Assembly (NCBI RefSeq): GCF_001643235.1
Contig: NZ_LQWY01000012.1
Location: 226,727-290,726, forward strand
Length of the DNA: 64,000 nucleotides
Source: Domibacillus aminovorans
GTDB taxonomy: Bacteria > Bacillota > Bacilli > Bacillales > Domibacillaceae
Direction of reading: 5' to 3'
Position numbers and translations under genes: made by a program. Below the pieces are notes generated by a model. That model searched no databases, had not been told where the DNA came from, and saw only the letters and a program-made list of their open reading frames with translations. Position 1 is the first letter of the stretch; every line of letters begins with the position of its first letter. Below are positions 39,227-48,031 of this stretch, piece after piece.

Positions 39227-39237
39227 CCTTGTTCCAT

Positions 39238-40809
39238 TTATCCCATTAAGTTGTACAAACGAATATTTTCATGTTTATCCTGGAACCAGCGCAGCGCAAA
39301 ATCATTTTCGAATAAAAAGACGAGTTTGCCTGCACGATCTCGAACGAGCGTGCTTCTCGATGATGACATGGAATCTTTAATGTCTTCTTCATTTTCTATC
39401 CAGCGCGCAATTTTCGATCCGATTGATTCCATCCGTACTGCCGAATTGTATTCACCTAGCATGCGGTGTTCGAACACTTCAAACTGAAGCTGGCCGACCG
39501 CACCGAGAATGTATTCTTCTGTACGAACCGTTTTGTATAATTGTATGGCACCTTCTTGAACGAGCTGATCGATTCCCTTATGGAAACTTTTTTGTTTCAT
39601 CACATTTTTAGCGGCTACTTTCACGAACAATTCCGGTGTAAACTGAGGCAATTTTTCATATTGAAAAATCGGTTTACCACTAGTGATCGTATCACCAATC
39701 TGATAATTACCTGTGTCATACAACCCAATGATGTCGCCACTTACCGCTTCATTGACCGTACTCCGGTCATCCGCAAGAAATTGTGTGGACTGGGATACTT
39801 TCGTCGTTTTTCCCGTCCGTGCAAGTGTCACAGCCATCCCACGCTCAAATTTGCCTGAGCAAATACGTAAAAAGGCAATCCGGTCACGATGAGCTGGATT
39901 CATATTTGCCTGTATTTTAAAAATAAAGCCCGAAAATTGTTCATTTAACGGATCAATTTCACCGATGTCGGCTGTACGCGGCTGTGGCGCCGGCGCAAAT
40001 TGCAAATACGTTTCTAAAAATGTCTGCACGCCAAAGTTTGTCAAGGCGCTGCCGAAAAATACGGGTGACAATTCACCGGAATCAATTTTCCCCCGTGAAA
40101 AATCATTTCCTGCTTCATTAAGCAACATAATATCGTCCATTGCTTCTATATAATGAGATGTTTGTTTAATCGGATGATCTGCGGCAATATGTCCCTCTTC
40201 ATCAAGCGATAAAAAACGATCGGCCTCTTCTGTCCGGAACTGTTCGACCCGTTTGTTATAGCGGTCATAAATGCCGAAAAATTCTTTTCCCATCCCGATC
40301 GGCCAGTTCATTGGATACGACTGAATGCCGAGGACTTCTTCTAATTCTTCTAACAGTTCAAGCGGCATTTTCCCCTGACGGTCAAGCTTGTTAATGAATG
40401 TGAATATCGGAATACCTCGCATACGGCATACTTTAAATAATTTTAATGTCTGTGCTTCAATTCCTTTCGCCGCATCGACAATCATGACCGCACTATCTAC
40501 AGCCATAAGCGTTCGGTACGTATCTTCACTGAAGTCTTGATGCCCTGGTGTATCCAAAATATTGACATTAAAATCTTTATATGCAAACTGCATAACAGAT
40601 GATGTAACTGAAATACCACGTTGCTTTTCAATTTCCATCCAGTCAGATGTCGCAAATTTCCCTGACTTTTTTCCTTTCACCGTTCCCGCATCTCGAATTG
40701 CGCCTCCAAATAAAAGCAGCTTTTCGGTCATAGTCGTTTTCCCGGCATCCGGATGAGAGATAATCGCAAATGTCCGTCTTGATAATACGTCTTCTTTAAA
40801 TGATGTCAT
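39238..40809 (-). CDS. prfC: Peptide chain release factor 3
   Basis: Translational GTPase (523 residues) that recycles RF1/RF2 after termination. GTPase motifs are visible: G1 SHPDAGKTT (19-27), G3 DTPGHQDF (about 87-94), G4 NKLD (about 142-145). Domain II/III length is that of RF3, shorter than EF-G, and the C-terminal '[14 protein letters not shown]' is characteristic. RF3 is patchily distributed in Bacillaceae; B. subtilis 168 lacks a clear one. Monocistronic, with a terminator and 380-base upstream gap. Start ATG has AAAGGAAAGAAG upstream. Confidence 0.93.
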   Translation of the reverse strand: MTSFKEDVLSRRTFAIISHPDAGKTTMTEKLLLFGGAIRDAGTVKGKKSGKFATSDWMEIEKQRGISVTSSVMQFAYKDFNVNILDTPGHQDFSEDTYRTLMAVDSAVMIVDAAKGIEAQTLKLFKVCRMRGIPIFTFINKLDRQGKMPLELLEELEEVLGIQSYPMNWPIGMGKEFFGIYDRYNKRVEQFRTEEADRFLSLDEEGHIAADHPIKQTSHYIEAMDDIMLLNEAGNDFSRGKIDSGELSPVFFGSALTNFGVQTFLETYLQFAPAPQPRTADIGEIDPLNEQFSGFIFKIQANMNPAHRDRIAFLRICSGKFERGMAVTLARTGKTTKVSQSTQFLADDRSTVNEAVSGDIIGLYDTGNYQIGDTITSGKPIFQYEKLPQFTPELFVKVAAKNVMKQKSFHKGIDQLVQEGAIQLYKTVRTEEYILGAVGQLQFEVFEHRMLGEYNSAVRMESIGSKIARWIENEEDIKDSMSSSRSTLVRDRAGKLVFLFENDFALRWFQDKHENIRLYNLMG

Positions 40810-40974
40810 ACTCTTTCTTCCTTTCCATTCTTACACATTTATAGTCTGTCAATTCAGATAACATATATAGTAAGTGTTTTTAATTTTTACGTCTTTTTCA
40901 AACAGTTCAATAGCCGACGGATTTAATTATAAACTAGACAGATGTTTTGTGTAACTAAAAATTAAGGAGTGGCC

Positions 40975-41025
40975 ATGTTGACGTATGTATGGGAATTATT
41001 CGACATATGTATCGTTCGTTCTTGA
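40975..41025 (+). CDS. Possible 16-residue peptide
   Basis: MLTYVWELFDICIVRS from an ATG with AAGGAG 5 bases upstream, then TGA. It lies in the 380-base gap between prfC and the GlsB gene. A single weak cue (ribosome binding site) supports it; it may be chance. The remainder of 40810-41104 is AT-rich with no other gene. Confidence 0.25.
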   Translation: MLTYVWELFDICIVRS

Positions 41026-41104
41026 AATCGACTTTCTTTTTTCAACGAATAGATATCATAATTAATTGGCCATTTATTTTTTAAATATTCAGAATATATT
41101 TTCA

Positions 41105-41141
41105 TTGACTTTTTTGGTTTTTTATTTAAGATAGCGGGAAT
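41105..41141 (+). promoter_or_regulatory. Promoter region of the GlsB/YeaQ gene (possible sigma-B)
   Basis: GTTTTT (41117-41122), 13 bases, GGGAAT (41136-41141) resembles sigma-B sites (GTTTAA-N12-15-GGGWAW). Overlapping TTGACT (41105-41110), 16 bases, TAAGAT (41127-41132) could serve sigma-A. Homologues YdaS/YwzA in B. subtilis belong to the general stress group, which favours sigma-B. Confidence 0.45.
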
Positions 41142-41191
41142 ACATAAACCAACACAGTATTACAATTTAAATTTTTAGGAGGAAAAAAATC

Positions 41192-41443
41192 ATGGGCTTT
41201 ATTATGTTCTTAATTGTCGGTGGAATCATTGGCTGGCTTGCAGGACTTATTCTAGGTAAAGACATTCCGGGTGGAATCATTGGCAATATCATTGCAGGTA
41301 TTATCGGCGCATGGATTGGTGGCGCACTCTTTGGCAATTTGGGTCCAGACATTGGTGGTATGGCGATTATTCCAGCTTTAATCGGTGCGGTTATTCTCGT
41401 TGCTATCGTAAGCTTCATCCTTAAAAGAATGCGTCATGCCTAA
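41192..41443 (+). CDS. GlsB/YeaQ/YmgE family stress membrane protein
   Basis: An 83-residue glycine-rich protein with three hydrophobic segments (about 2-22, 28-50 and 56-78), the transglycosylase-associated protein family of YdaS/YwzA in B. subtilis and YmgE in E. coli. Repeats of GGIIG / GGI-type sequence are visible. These are stress-inducible small inner-membrane proteins without a defined activity. AGGAGG lies 9 bases before the ATG. A strong terminator shared with metC follows. Confidence 0.87.
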   Translation: MGFIMFLIVGGIIGWLAGLILGKDIPGGIIGNIIAGIIGAWIGGALFGNLGPDIGGMAIIPALIGAVILVAIVSFILKRMRHA

Positions 41444-41447
41444 TCAC

Positions 41448-41487
41448 AAAAAAGTGTCACTCCGCTCAGGCGGGTGACACTTTTTTT
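41448..41487. terminator. Bidirectional terminator between GlsB gene and metC
   Basis: AAAAAAGTGTCAC / GTGACACTTTTTTT with a 13-base interior that can form GC pairs. Confidence 0.92.
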
Positions 41488-42637
41488 ATGTTAATGTTTG
41501 AAATGCTTGATCAAAGTCACGGATTAAATCATCCGGCGATTCAAGACCTACTGACAAACGAAGAAGACCGTCTGTTATGCCACGTTTATTCCGTTCTTCT
41601 AGCGGCATCGCGGCGTGAGACATTTTTGGCGGATACGATAAGATTGATTCAACCGCACCAAGACTTACGGCAAAAACCGGAATCTTTACATTGGCGCTAA
41701 ACTGACGAACAGCGTCTTCATTTTCAAGTTCAAATGATAAAACGGCGCCTCCCCCTGATGCCTGGCGGAAATGTATAGAATGACCTGGATGAGCAGCCAG
41801 ACCTGGATAATACACATTTTTCACGTGCGGATGCGAAGCTAAATAATTTGCTATTTCAGCCGCACCTTTTTGTGATTGTTCTAGCCGGACAGACAATGTT
41901 TTTAATCCACGCAGTACGAGCCAGCAGTCCTGTACTCCTAATACGGCACCAAATGAGTTTTGAAGCGCATAAACCTTTGATGCGATGTTTTCATCCTTTG
42001 CGACAGCAAGACCTGCTAACACGTCACTATGGCCCGATAAGAACTTCGTTGCACTGTGTAAAACAAGGTCGACTCCGAATTCGATTGGACGCTGCAATAC
42101 AGGCGTTAAAAACGTGTTATCAAGGAATGTCAGACAGTCATTTGCTTTCGCAAGTTTGACGATCCCTTCAATGTCGGTCACTTTTAAAAGAGGATTGGAC
42201 GGTGTTTCCATGTAAATGACTTTCGTGTTTGGCTGAATCGCTTTCGCAACTGCATCGAGATCCGTCATATCAACGAATGTATGTTCAATACCGAATCGTG
42301 TCAATACCGCTGTTACCATGCGGAATGTGCCGCCGTATACGTCTTCTGTTACGACGACATGATCTCCTTTAGATAATAGAAGAAACGCGGTTGAAATCGC
42401 CGCCATCCCGGATGCAAACGCAAATCCGCGCACGCCTCCTTCTAGTTCCGCAATCGCCGCTTCAAGTGTTTCACGCGTCGGATTTCCTGACCGGCTGTAA
42501 TCGTACTGGCCAAATGAATCAAAATCGGATTGGTGAAAGGTTGATGCGTGCTGAATCGGTACACTAACTGCCCCTGTATGCGGATCAAATTTATGGCTGT
42601 TATGAAGCAATTTTGTTTGAAATGTATAGTCGCTCAT
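41486..42637 (-). CDS. metC: Cystathionine beta-lyase
   Basis: PLP enzyme (383 residues) of the Cys/Met metabolism family that splits cystathionine to homocysteine. PLP lysine in LHSATKFLSGH; the phosphate-loop SGMAAIS and the aspartate region 'FLDNTFLTPVLQRP' are present. It begins 4 bases after metI, with AAAGGATG as ribosome binding site inside the end of metI. The pair metI-metC is the B. subtilis methionine operon; together they convert O-acetylhomoserine and cysteine to homocysteine. Confidence 0.93.
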   Translation of the reverse strand: MSDYTFQTKLLHNSHKFDPHTGAVSVPIQHASTFHQSDFDSFGQYDYSRSGNPTRETLEAAIAELEGGVRGFAFASGMAAISTAFLLLSKGDHVVVTEDVYGGTFRMVTAVLTRFGIEHTFVDMTDLDAVAKAIQPNTKVIYMETPSNPLLKVTDIEGIVKLAKANDCLTFLDNTFLTPVLQRPIEFGVDLVLHSATKFLSGHSDVLAGLAVAKDENIASKVYALQNSFGAVLGVQDCWLVLRGLKTLSVRLEQSQKGAAEIANYLASHPHVKNVYYPGLAAHPGHSIHFRQASGGGAVLSFELENEDAVRQFSANVKIPVFAVSLGAVESILSYPPKMSHAAMPLEERNKRGITDGLLRLSVGLESPDDLIRDFDQAFQTLT

Positions 42638-42641
42638 CTAA

Positions 42642-43742
42642 TCATCCTTTCATCTTTTCAAATGCTTGCGTTAAATCCTCCATCAAATCTTCCACGTGCT
42701 CAATGCCGATTGAGAAACGCAGAAGCTTATTACAGATACCATTTGCGATTCGTACATCTTCAGGAATATCCATATGTGTCTGCGTCGCAGGATACGTAAT
42801 GAAGCTTTCTACGCCCCCAAGGCTTTCCGCAAATGAAATCAACTTCATATTTCGCAAAAATGTATTGACCCAGTCTTCCGATTTTAAACGGAACGAAAGC
42901 ATCCCACCTTGTCCGGGATATAACACATCTAAAATATCATCGTGTGTTTCTAAAAACGCAGCGATTTTTTGCCCATTTTCCGTGTGCTGCTTCATACGCA
43001 GGCTGAGCGTTTTCATCCCGCGGGCAAGCAGCCAGGAATCAAACGGTGACAGCACCGCACCAATCGCATTTTGAAATTCAAATACTTTTGCCGAGAGCTC
43101 TTCTCCTTTTACTGCGATAAGTCCAGCAAGTACGTCATTGTGACCGCCTAGATATTTCGTCGCGCTATGGAGAACGATGTCAGCCCCTTGCTCGATCGGA
43201 CGCTGCAGCACCGGTGTATAAAACGTATTATCAACAATTAAAATTAAGTTATGTTCTTTTGCAAAAGAAGCAACTGAAGCAATATCTGTTTCCTTCATTA
43301 ATGGATTCGTTGGTGTTTCTAAGAAAATGGCTTTCGTTTTATTTGAAACGTGCTTTTTCGTTTTAGTCAAATCCTCAAAGCTGTCGTATGTAAATGCCAG
43401 GCCGAACTTTTTCCATCCTTTTTCAAACAGACGGTATGTGCCGCCATACAGATCAGCTGAAACGAGAAATTCATCGCCTGGCTCAAATAAAGATAGCAGC
43501 GTATGAATGGCTGCCATGCCAGATGAAAAAGCAAAACCTGCATCCGCTCCTTCCAGGTCTGCAATCGCTTTTTCAACGACTTCACGTGTCGGATTGCCTG
43601 TACGTACATAATCGTATCCCGTTGACATACCGATTCCTTCGTGACGGTACGCTGTAGAAAAATAAACAGGCGGATTAATTGTACCTGTTGGATTATTTGT
43701 CCGGTTGCCAATTTGCGCTAATTTCGTTTCAATATTTGTCAT
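42642..43742 (-). CDS. metI: Cystathionine gamma-synthase / O-acetylhomoserine sulfhydrylase
   Basis: PLP enzyme (366 residues) forming cystathionine or homocysteine from an activated homoserine. PLP lysine in LHSATKYLGGH, with 'FSSGMAAIHTLL' and 'IVDNTFYTPVLQRP'. First gene of metI-metC under a SAM riboswitch. ATG at 43742 chosen over an adjoining GTG because AAAAGGAG lies 8 bases before it. The two proteins share about half their motifs and arose by duplication. Confidence 0.93.
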   Translation of the reverse strand: MTNIETKLAQIGNRTNNPTGTINPPVYFSTAYRHEGIGMSTGYDYVRTGNPTREVVEKAIADLEGADAGFAFSSGMAAIHTLLSLFEPGDEFLVSADLYGGTYRLFEKGWKKFGLAFTYDSFEDLTKTKKHVSNKTKAIFLETPTNPLMKETDIASVASFAKEHNLILIVDNTFYTPVLQRPIEQGADIVLHSATKYLGGHNDVLAGLIAVKGEELSAKVFEFQNAIGAVLSPFDSWLLARGMKTLSLRMKQHTENGQKIAAFLETHDDILDVLYPGQGGMLSFRLKSEDWVNTFLRNMKLISFAESLGGVESFITYPATQTHMDIPEDVRIANGICNKLLRFSIGIEHVEDLMEDLTQAFEKMKG

Positions 43743-43761
43743 CACTATCGCTCCTTTTCAT

Positions 43762-43912
43762 AAAAAAAACAAGCCTTCATGGAAGAAGGCTTGTTTTTAC
43801 ACTTCTTCTCATCTCCCGGACGGTATCGGTCCGCTGGATTTAGCACCTTTGCCCTGCGAGGCCGGTTGCTGAAGCATCGTCGGGCCAGTCCCTCCGCTTC
43901 TCTTGATAAGGT
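43762..43912 (-). ncRNA. SAM-I (S-box) riboswitch of metIC
   Basis: Minus strand reads CTTATCAAGAG (43900-43910), then GGAGGGACTGGCCC, ACGATGC, GCAACC, matching the S-box aptamer in order. It ends in a terminator (43762-43799): AACAAGCCTTC / GAAGGCTTGTT followed by eight T. SAM binding should cause termination before metI, 20 bases downstream. Confidence 0.95.
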
Positions 43913-43937
43913 ATGTTTAATTAGTCTTATTTTTTAT

Positions 43938-43966
43938 AATGTACAGGAAAATGAGCTCAATGACAA
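43938..43966 (-). promoter_or_regulatory. Sigma-A promoter of metIC
   Basis: Minus-strand TTGTCA (43961-43966), 17 bases, TACATT (43938-43943). An overlapping TTGAGC/16/TATAAA pair is also possible. Transcription would start just before the S-box. Confidence 0.65.
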
Positions 43967-43971
43967 CCTTT

Positions 43972-44964
43972 TTATTGTATAAATTGTTTGTCAATCAATG
44001 CTGCAAAATCTGGTTTTTCTTTCAAAAACTTAAGATCATATGAGGATGCAGCAAATTCCTTTACCACTTCTTCATTAATATCTGCTGTATACGTAATCCG
44101 TTTCCATGCGCTGTCAACGACATCTACAGGCAGTTCCTGTTTCGTCGTTTCTTTAATATCTGCAATCGTTAACGTTTTTGTTTCATCCGGGTTACTATTA
44201 ATAAAGTCAATCGCTTTTTCATGGGCACTAACAATTGATTGAACAAGCTCAGGGTTTTTCTCTATTAAAGCACCATTTGTTGCGAGAACCGAGTTCGGCA
44301 GCGTCGTTCCGTATGAAATTTCTGTACTATCAACGATGATTTTTGCATTTTCTTCTTTGACAAGAAGAGATCCCCATGGCTCTGGAACAGCAGCCAGATC
44401 TACTTTTCCTGATTCAAATAAGCCCGCATATTGCGCCGGTTTCCCTGTCGTATGCTTTAACGTACCGCCGATCCGGTTTGATTCAATGCCATAATCGCTA
44501 ATGAACGTTTCCATTTGAACATCGTGTGTACAGCCGACACCCGGTGTGATAAACGTTTTTCCTTCAAAGTCTTCCACTGTTTCAATCCCGCTGCCATCGC
44601 GTGCAACGATCACTGTCCCACCTGAAGAGCTTCCCGCAATTACTTTCACGTCTGCTCCATTTGTAAAGTTATTCATAACCGGTCCAGGACCGACAAGGCC
44701 CGCATCCACATCACCGGTTTTGAGCGCTACCATAAATGCGCCACCGTCCGGGAATGTTTTGTACTCCACATCATATTCGTCGCCAAGTGCTTCTTCATAA
44801 TACCCTTTTTCTTTGGCAACAATCGCTGGAACGTGATCAAGATTCGGGAAATAGCCAATAACGATCTTTTCTTTTTCGCCTTCTCCTTTTTCACTTGACC
44901 CGCACGCTGCGAGTGTTAACGCTGTTGCCGCGGCAATAAAACCAGCTGCCCATTTCTTCTTCAT
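43972..44964 (-). CDS. ytlA: ABC importer substrate-binding lipoprotein (YtlA-like)
   Basis: A 330-residue lipoprotein with a signal peptide and lipobox LAAC (Cys21) and the fold of nitrate/sulfonate/taurine-type binding proteins (SsuA/TauA/NrtA): 'IVIGYFPNLDHVPAIVAKEKGYYEE' near the start, 'GPGPVMNNFTNGADV' and 'ALKTGDVDAGLVG' further on. Third gene of the YtlC-YtlD-YtlA-like operon, whose neighbour ytlR is also conserved. The cargo is probably a sulfur- or nitrogen-containing small anion; not determined. There is no terminator between it and the metIC promoter. Confidence 0.82.
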   Translation of the reverse strand: MKKKWAAGFIAAATALTLAACGSSEKGEGEKEKIVIGYFPNLDHVPAIVAKEKGYYEEALGDEYDVEYKTFPDGGAFMVALKTGDVDAGLVGPGPVMNNFTNGADVKVIAGSSSGGTVIVARDGSGIETVEDFEGKTFITPGVGCTHDVQMETFISDYGIESNRIGGTLKHTTGKPAQYAGLFESGKVDLAAVPEPWGSLLVKEENAKIIVDSTEISYGTTLPNSVLATNGALIEKNPELVQSIVSAHEKAIDFINSNPDETKTLTIADIKETTKQELPVDVVDSAWKRITYTADINEEVVKEFAASSYDLKFLKEKPDFAALIDKQFIQ

Positions 44965-44978
44965 ATTATTATCCTCCC

Positions 44979-45737
44979 TTAGTTCATATCCAGTCCCCAG
45001 CGTTTCATAACGTTTCGTTCAATACGCTGGAAGAAAATCAAATCTACAATCGAGCCAATGACACCAATTAAAATCATAACAGCGATCACGAGGCTCATAT
45101 CACCGAAATCTGATGCATATTTCAGCGTATAGCCGAGACCGGGCCCTGTACTTAAAATTTCAGCAGCCATTAACGCTCGCCAGGCAAATGCCCACGCAAG
45201 ACGCATGCCCGTTACCGCATAGGGCACAGATGCCGGTAAAATAACGCGAATAAATTGATCAATCCCTTTTGAGCCCATCGTTTCCGCGGCACGTATGTAA
45301 AGCGGCGGTACATTTTTAATACCCATTCGCATATTAATCGTCATCACAAGCGTTCCACCGAGCACGACGATAAAAATAACGGCTTTTTCGTTTAAACCAA
45401 ACCACATAATGGCCAATGGAAGCCAGACGATACTTGGCACGCTTTGTAAAGCAAGAATGAGCGCACCGAGCGTGTCATCCGCTGTTTTGGATTTTGCCAG
45501 GATAATGCCAAGCGCTGTTCCAAGAGCGAGTGAAATAGCAAGGCCAATAAACAACCGAGTAAAACTAGCCCGTAAATCATACAAAAGCGTCTTATCCACA
45601 AATCCGCGTTTCATTGCTTCCCATACATCAGTCGGTTTCGGCATGACATCTGGTGTCCACCCTCCCGCTCTGACGATAAACTCCCACGCAATAACTAAAA
45701 CAATAAAAAAGATAAATTGCTTACCGATTTTCTGCAT
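44979..45737 (-). CDS. ytlD: ABC importer permease (YtlD-like)
   Basis: A 252-residue inner-membrane permease of the nitrate/sulfonate family, about six helices, with the EAA-loop 'AAETMGSKGIDQFIRVILPASVPYAVTGM'-type region near 160-185 contacting the ATPase. The start codon overlaps the ATPase 3' end by 17 bases, an obvious operon. Partner of the genes on either side. Confidence 0.85.
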   Translation of the reverse strand: MQKIGKQFIFFIVLVIAWEFIVRAGGWTPDVMPKPTDVWEAMKRGFVDKTLLYDLRASFTRLFIGLAISLALGTALGIILAKSKTADDTLGALILALQSVPSIVWLPLAIMWFGLNEKAVIFIVVLGGTLVMTINMRMGIKNVPPLYIRAAETMGSKGIDQFIRVILPASVPYAVTGMRLAWAFAWRALMAAEILSTGPGLGYTLKYASDFGDMSLVIAVMILIGVIGSIVDLIFFQRIERNVMKRWGLDMN

Positions 45738-46509
45738 ATGATAATTCCTCTTTTACAACTTTATCGATTTCTTCTTTTAACAACTGGTTAATTCGTTTCT
45801 CAAGCTCTATCGTTTCTGGCGCATCGAAGCGACGCGGGCGAGGCAGCTTAACTGGAATGTCCGCAATAATACGCCCTGGCCGCGTTCCCATAACGATAAT
45901 GCGCTCAGACAGTTTAATGGACTCAGAAATACTATGTGTAACGAACAAAACAGTTTTTTTCGTCTCCAGCCAAATACGTTCCAATTCTCCATGCATACGT
46001 GTTCGCGTTTGTTCATCAAGCGCACCGAATGGTTCATCCATTAATAACACTTTCGGATCCATCGCAAATGCCCGGGCAATCGCGACACGCTGTTGCATAC
46101 CGCCGGATAATTCATGCGGATAATGCTTGCCATAATTAGACAGCTGCACCATTTGCAAATAGTGGCGCGCCTTTTCGATAGCTTCTTCTTTTTTCATTTC
46201 TTTTTTATAAGGAAACATGACGTTTTCTTCCACGTTTAGCCATGGAAATAACGCAGCCTGTTGAAAAACCATCCCTCGGTCTTGACCAGGCTTTGTGATC
46301 GGTACACTATCGAGTAAGATTGTGCCGCTTGATGGTTTGACAAGACCCGCGACCATAGATAAAAGTGTTGATTTTCCGCACCCTGATGGTCCCAGTATTG
46401 AAATAAACTCTCCTTCTTCAACAGCTGCCGAGACATTGTCGAGCACAATATTGACCACTTTATTATTTGTATATTCTTTGTTAATTTGATTAATTTGCAA
46501 AAACATCAT
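45721..46509 (-). CDS. ytlC: ABC importer ATPase (YtlC-like)
   Basis: A 262-residue ATPase of the nitrate/sulfonate/taurine group. Walker A GPSGCGKS (about 41-48), Q-loop 'VFQQAALFPW', signature [14 protein letters not shown] (about 138-151), Walker B VLLMDEPFGALDE and the H-loop 'VTHSISE'. First gene of the three-gene importer operon. AAGTAGGTG stands before two alternative start ATGs (46509, 46506). The upstream 260 bases, shared with a divergent small gene, show no riboswitch. Confidence 0.87.
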   Translation of the reverse strand: MMFLQINQINKEYTNNKVVNIVLDNVSAAVEEGEFISILGPSGCGKSTLLSMVAGLVKPSSGTILLDSVPITKPGQDRGMVFQQAALFPWLNVEENVMFPYKKEMKKEEAIEKARHYLQMVQLSNYGKHYPHELSGGMQQRVAIARAFAMDPKVLLMDEPFGALDEQTRTRMHGELERIWLETKKTVLFVTHSISESIKLSERIIVMGTRPGRIIADIPVKLPRPRRFDAPETIELEKRINQLLKEEIDKVVKEELSYAENR

Positions 46510-46772
46510 AACACCTACTTATTTAGTAATTCCTATATATTAAATCAGATTTATACGTATTATACGTTATACCTTGAAATTGTCAACAGCCGTGACAATA
46601 TCGAATAAAAAACTCATCTTTCTGAATTCTTTATGTATAAACAAAAGTTTACAGCATATAAATAAGGAGATTATAAATATTCTTTAATTAAATATTAATC
46701 TTTTGTAAATTTTATGTTAAGATATAAACATAAGTATTGACAAATGGATTGGAGGAAGGAGTGTCATGTGTT

Positions 46773-47048
46773 ATGACAGTAGCTGAATTTTTTGGAGGAG
46801 TCGAATATTCTGTTACACAATTTGCTGTGCAGCTTACGAAAGAAACAGAAGAGAAAATCGCAAAGCGCGAATTGTTTTACAAAGATCAGATTACCCGCTA
46901 CATTGATCACCGCGCAACATTATTCATCCAATCATTACCCCTCACTTTGGCCGTCTCAGCGGTAATGAAAAAAGAAATAAAAACACATGTTCTTTTTAAG
47001 CTGAAACCGGTTATGAACCGTCATATCGTATTCCATGTAGTAAACTAA
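46773..47048 (+). CDS. Hypothetical small protein divergent from ytlC
   Basis: A 91-residue protein starting MTVAEFFGGVEYSVTQFAV and ending NRHIVFHVVN. The ATG at 46773 follows GGAGGAAGGAGTG; an earlier TTG at 46737 does not have that. Basic at the C terminus, one weakly hydrophobic segment (about 46-62), no cysteines. I do not recognise it. It shares a divergent promoter region with the ABC importer and is closed by its own terminator, which supports a real gene. Confidence 0.55.
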   Translation: MTVAEFFGGVEYSVTQFAVQLTKETEEKIAKRELFYKDQITRYIDHRATLFIQSLPLTLAVSAVMKKEIKTHVLFKLKPVMNRHIVFHVVN

Positions 47049-47083
47049 AAAAGAGACGCTTCGCAAATTGCGAAGCGTCTCTT
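47049..47083. terminator. Terminator between the small gene and ytlR
   Basis: AAAGAGACGCTTCGCAA, loop ATT, GCGAAGCGTCTCTTT; perfect stem and flanks for both strands. Confidence 0.9.
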
Positions 47084-47995
47084 TCATGTTGTTAAAATAA
47101 GATGGAGTGCTTTTGCATGAACAGTAACTTGAACCGGGGTTGTACCGATCTGTTCCCCATCGACCATAATGGAAATCGGTCTATCTGTATCGATTTTCAC
47201 GACTTTCCCTTTTTTATAGGTAACACCGTGCTTTAAAACAGGGGTACCACGCAATAGTGCCGGGAACAGCTGAAAGAGAATATTTCTCCGCTTCACTGTA
47301 TGAAGCATCGTTACATCTAATACACCGTCTATCGGGTGTGCATACGGACAAATAACGAGTCCTCCGCCGTAAGATGATGTGTTTCCGCAGGCAAGTAGCC
47401 ACGTTTCATCTGATACGAACTTGTCATTGTCAATCATGATTGTGCTTTTAAATGGTTTAAATAACAGTGACGATAAAATCGCTCCGATCATATAAGTAAA
47501 TGAACCGGCCCCTATCTTATTAAACCACTTTTTATAAAATGCTCTATTTATACGCTCCGCAATATCTGCGTCAAGTCCTGCTCCTGCGACCGTTAATCCA
47601 TAGCTCGTATTCACTTTCATTACATCAATCTGTTTTCGTTTGCGGGCGGTAAGCAACTGATCTACAAATTGACCTGGATGATCCGTTAAACCGAAAATGC
47701 GGGCGATATCATTTCCTGAACCTGCTGGTAAAACAGCGATCGCTGTATCCGTATAGACAACATCCTGCAAAATGGCATTGACTGTTCCATCACCGCCAAT
47801 GACCACTACGGCTTTTACTTTAACTTCCTGCATTTTTTTCCAGACAAACTCACGTGCCGATGCTTCCGAACCGCCGATCAGTGCATCGTACTGGACGTGC
47901 TTCTTTTTTAAGTGCCGTTCCACTTTTGTCCAGAGTGACCGGGCGTTCCCGCTTCCTGATGATGGGTTGACAATAATAAGGTAAATATGGACCAC
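47084..47995 (-). CDS. ytlR: Diacylglycerol kinase-family lipid kinase YtlR
   Basis: A 303-residue soluble kinase of the DAGK catalytic family, acting on diacylglycerol or a similar lipid. The nucleotide-binding motif GGDGTVN is at about 67-73 and the 'GSGNDIAR' loop at about 92-99; the C-terminal half is the beta-sandwich domain with 'LVICPYAHPIDGVLD'. YtlR in B. subtilis adjoins the ytlACD genes as here. The start is a GTG with AAGAAGTGA just upstream. Role in lipid recycling is inference from family. Confidence 0.83.
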   Translation of the reverse strand: MVHIYLIIVNPSSGSGNARSLWTKVERHLKKKHVQYDALIGGSEASAREFVWKKMQEVKVKAVVVIGGDGTVNAILQDVVYTDTAIAVLPAGSGNDIARIFGLTDHPGQFVDQLLTARKRKQIDVMKVNTSYGLTVAGAGLDADIAERINRAFYKKWFNKIGAGSFTYMIGAILSSLLFKPFKSTIMIDNDKFVSDETWLLACGNTSSYGGGLVICPYAHPIDGVLDVTMLHTVKRRNILFQLFPALLRGTPVLKHGVTYKKGKVVKIDTDRPISIMVDGEQIGTTPVQVTVHAKALHLILTT

Positions 47996-48031
47996 TCACT
48001 TCTTTATGACAAGTATGACTTGAGTTGTTTA

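Noticed and set aside
46510..46772. Riboswitch or S-box upstream of the YtlC-like ATPase
   Set aside because: No conserved aptamer elements in the 260-base divergent region.
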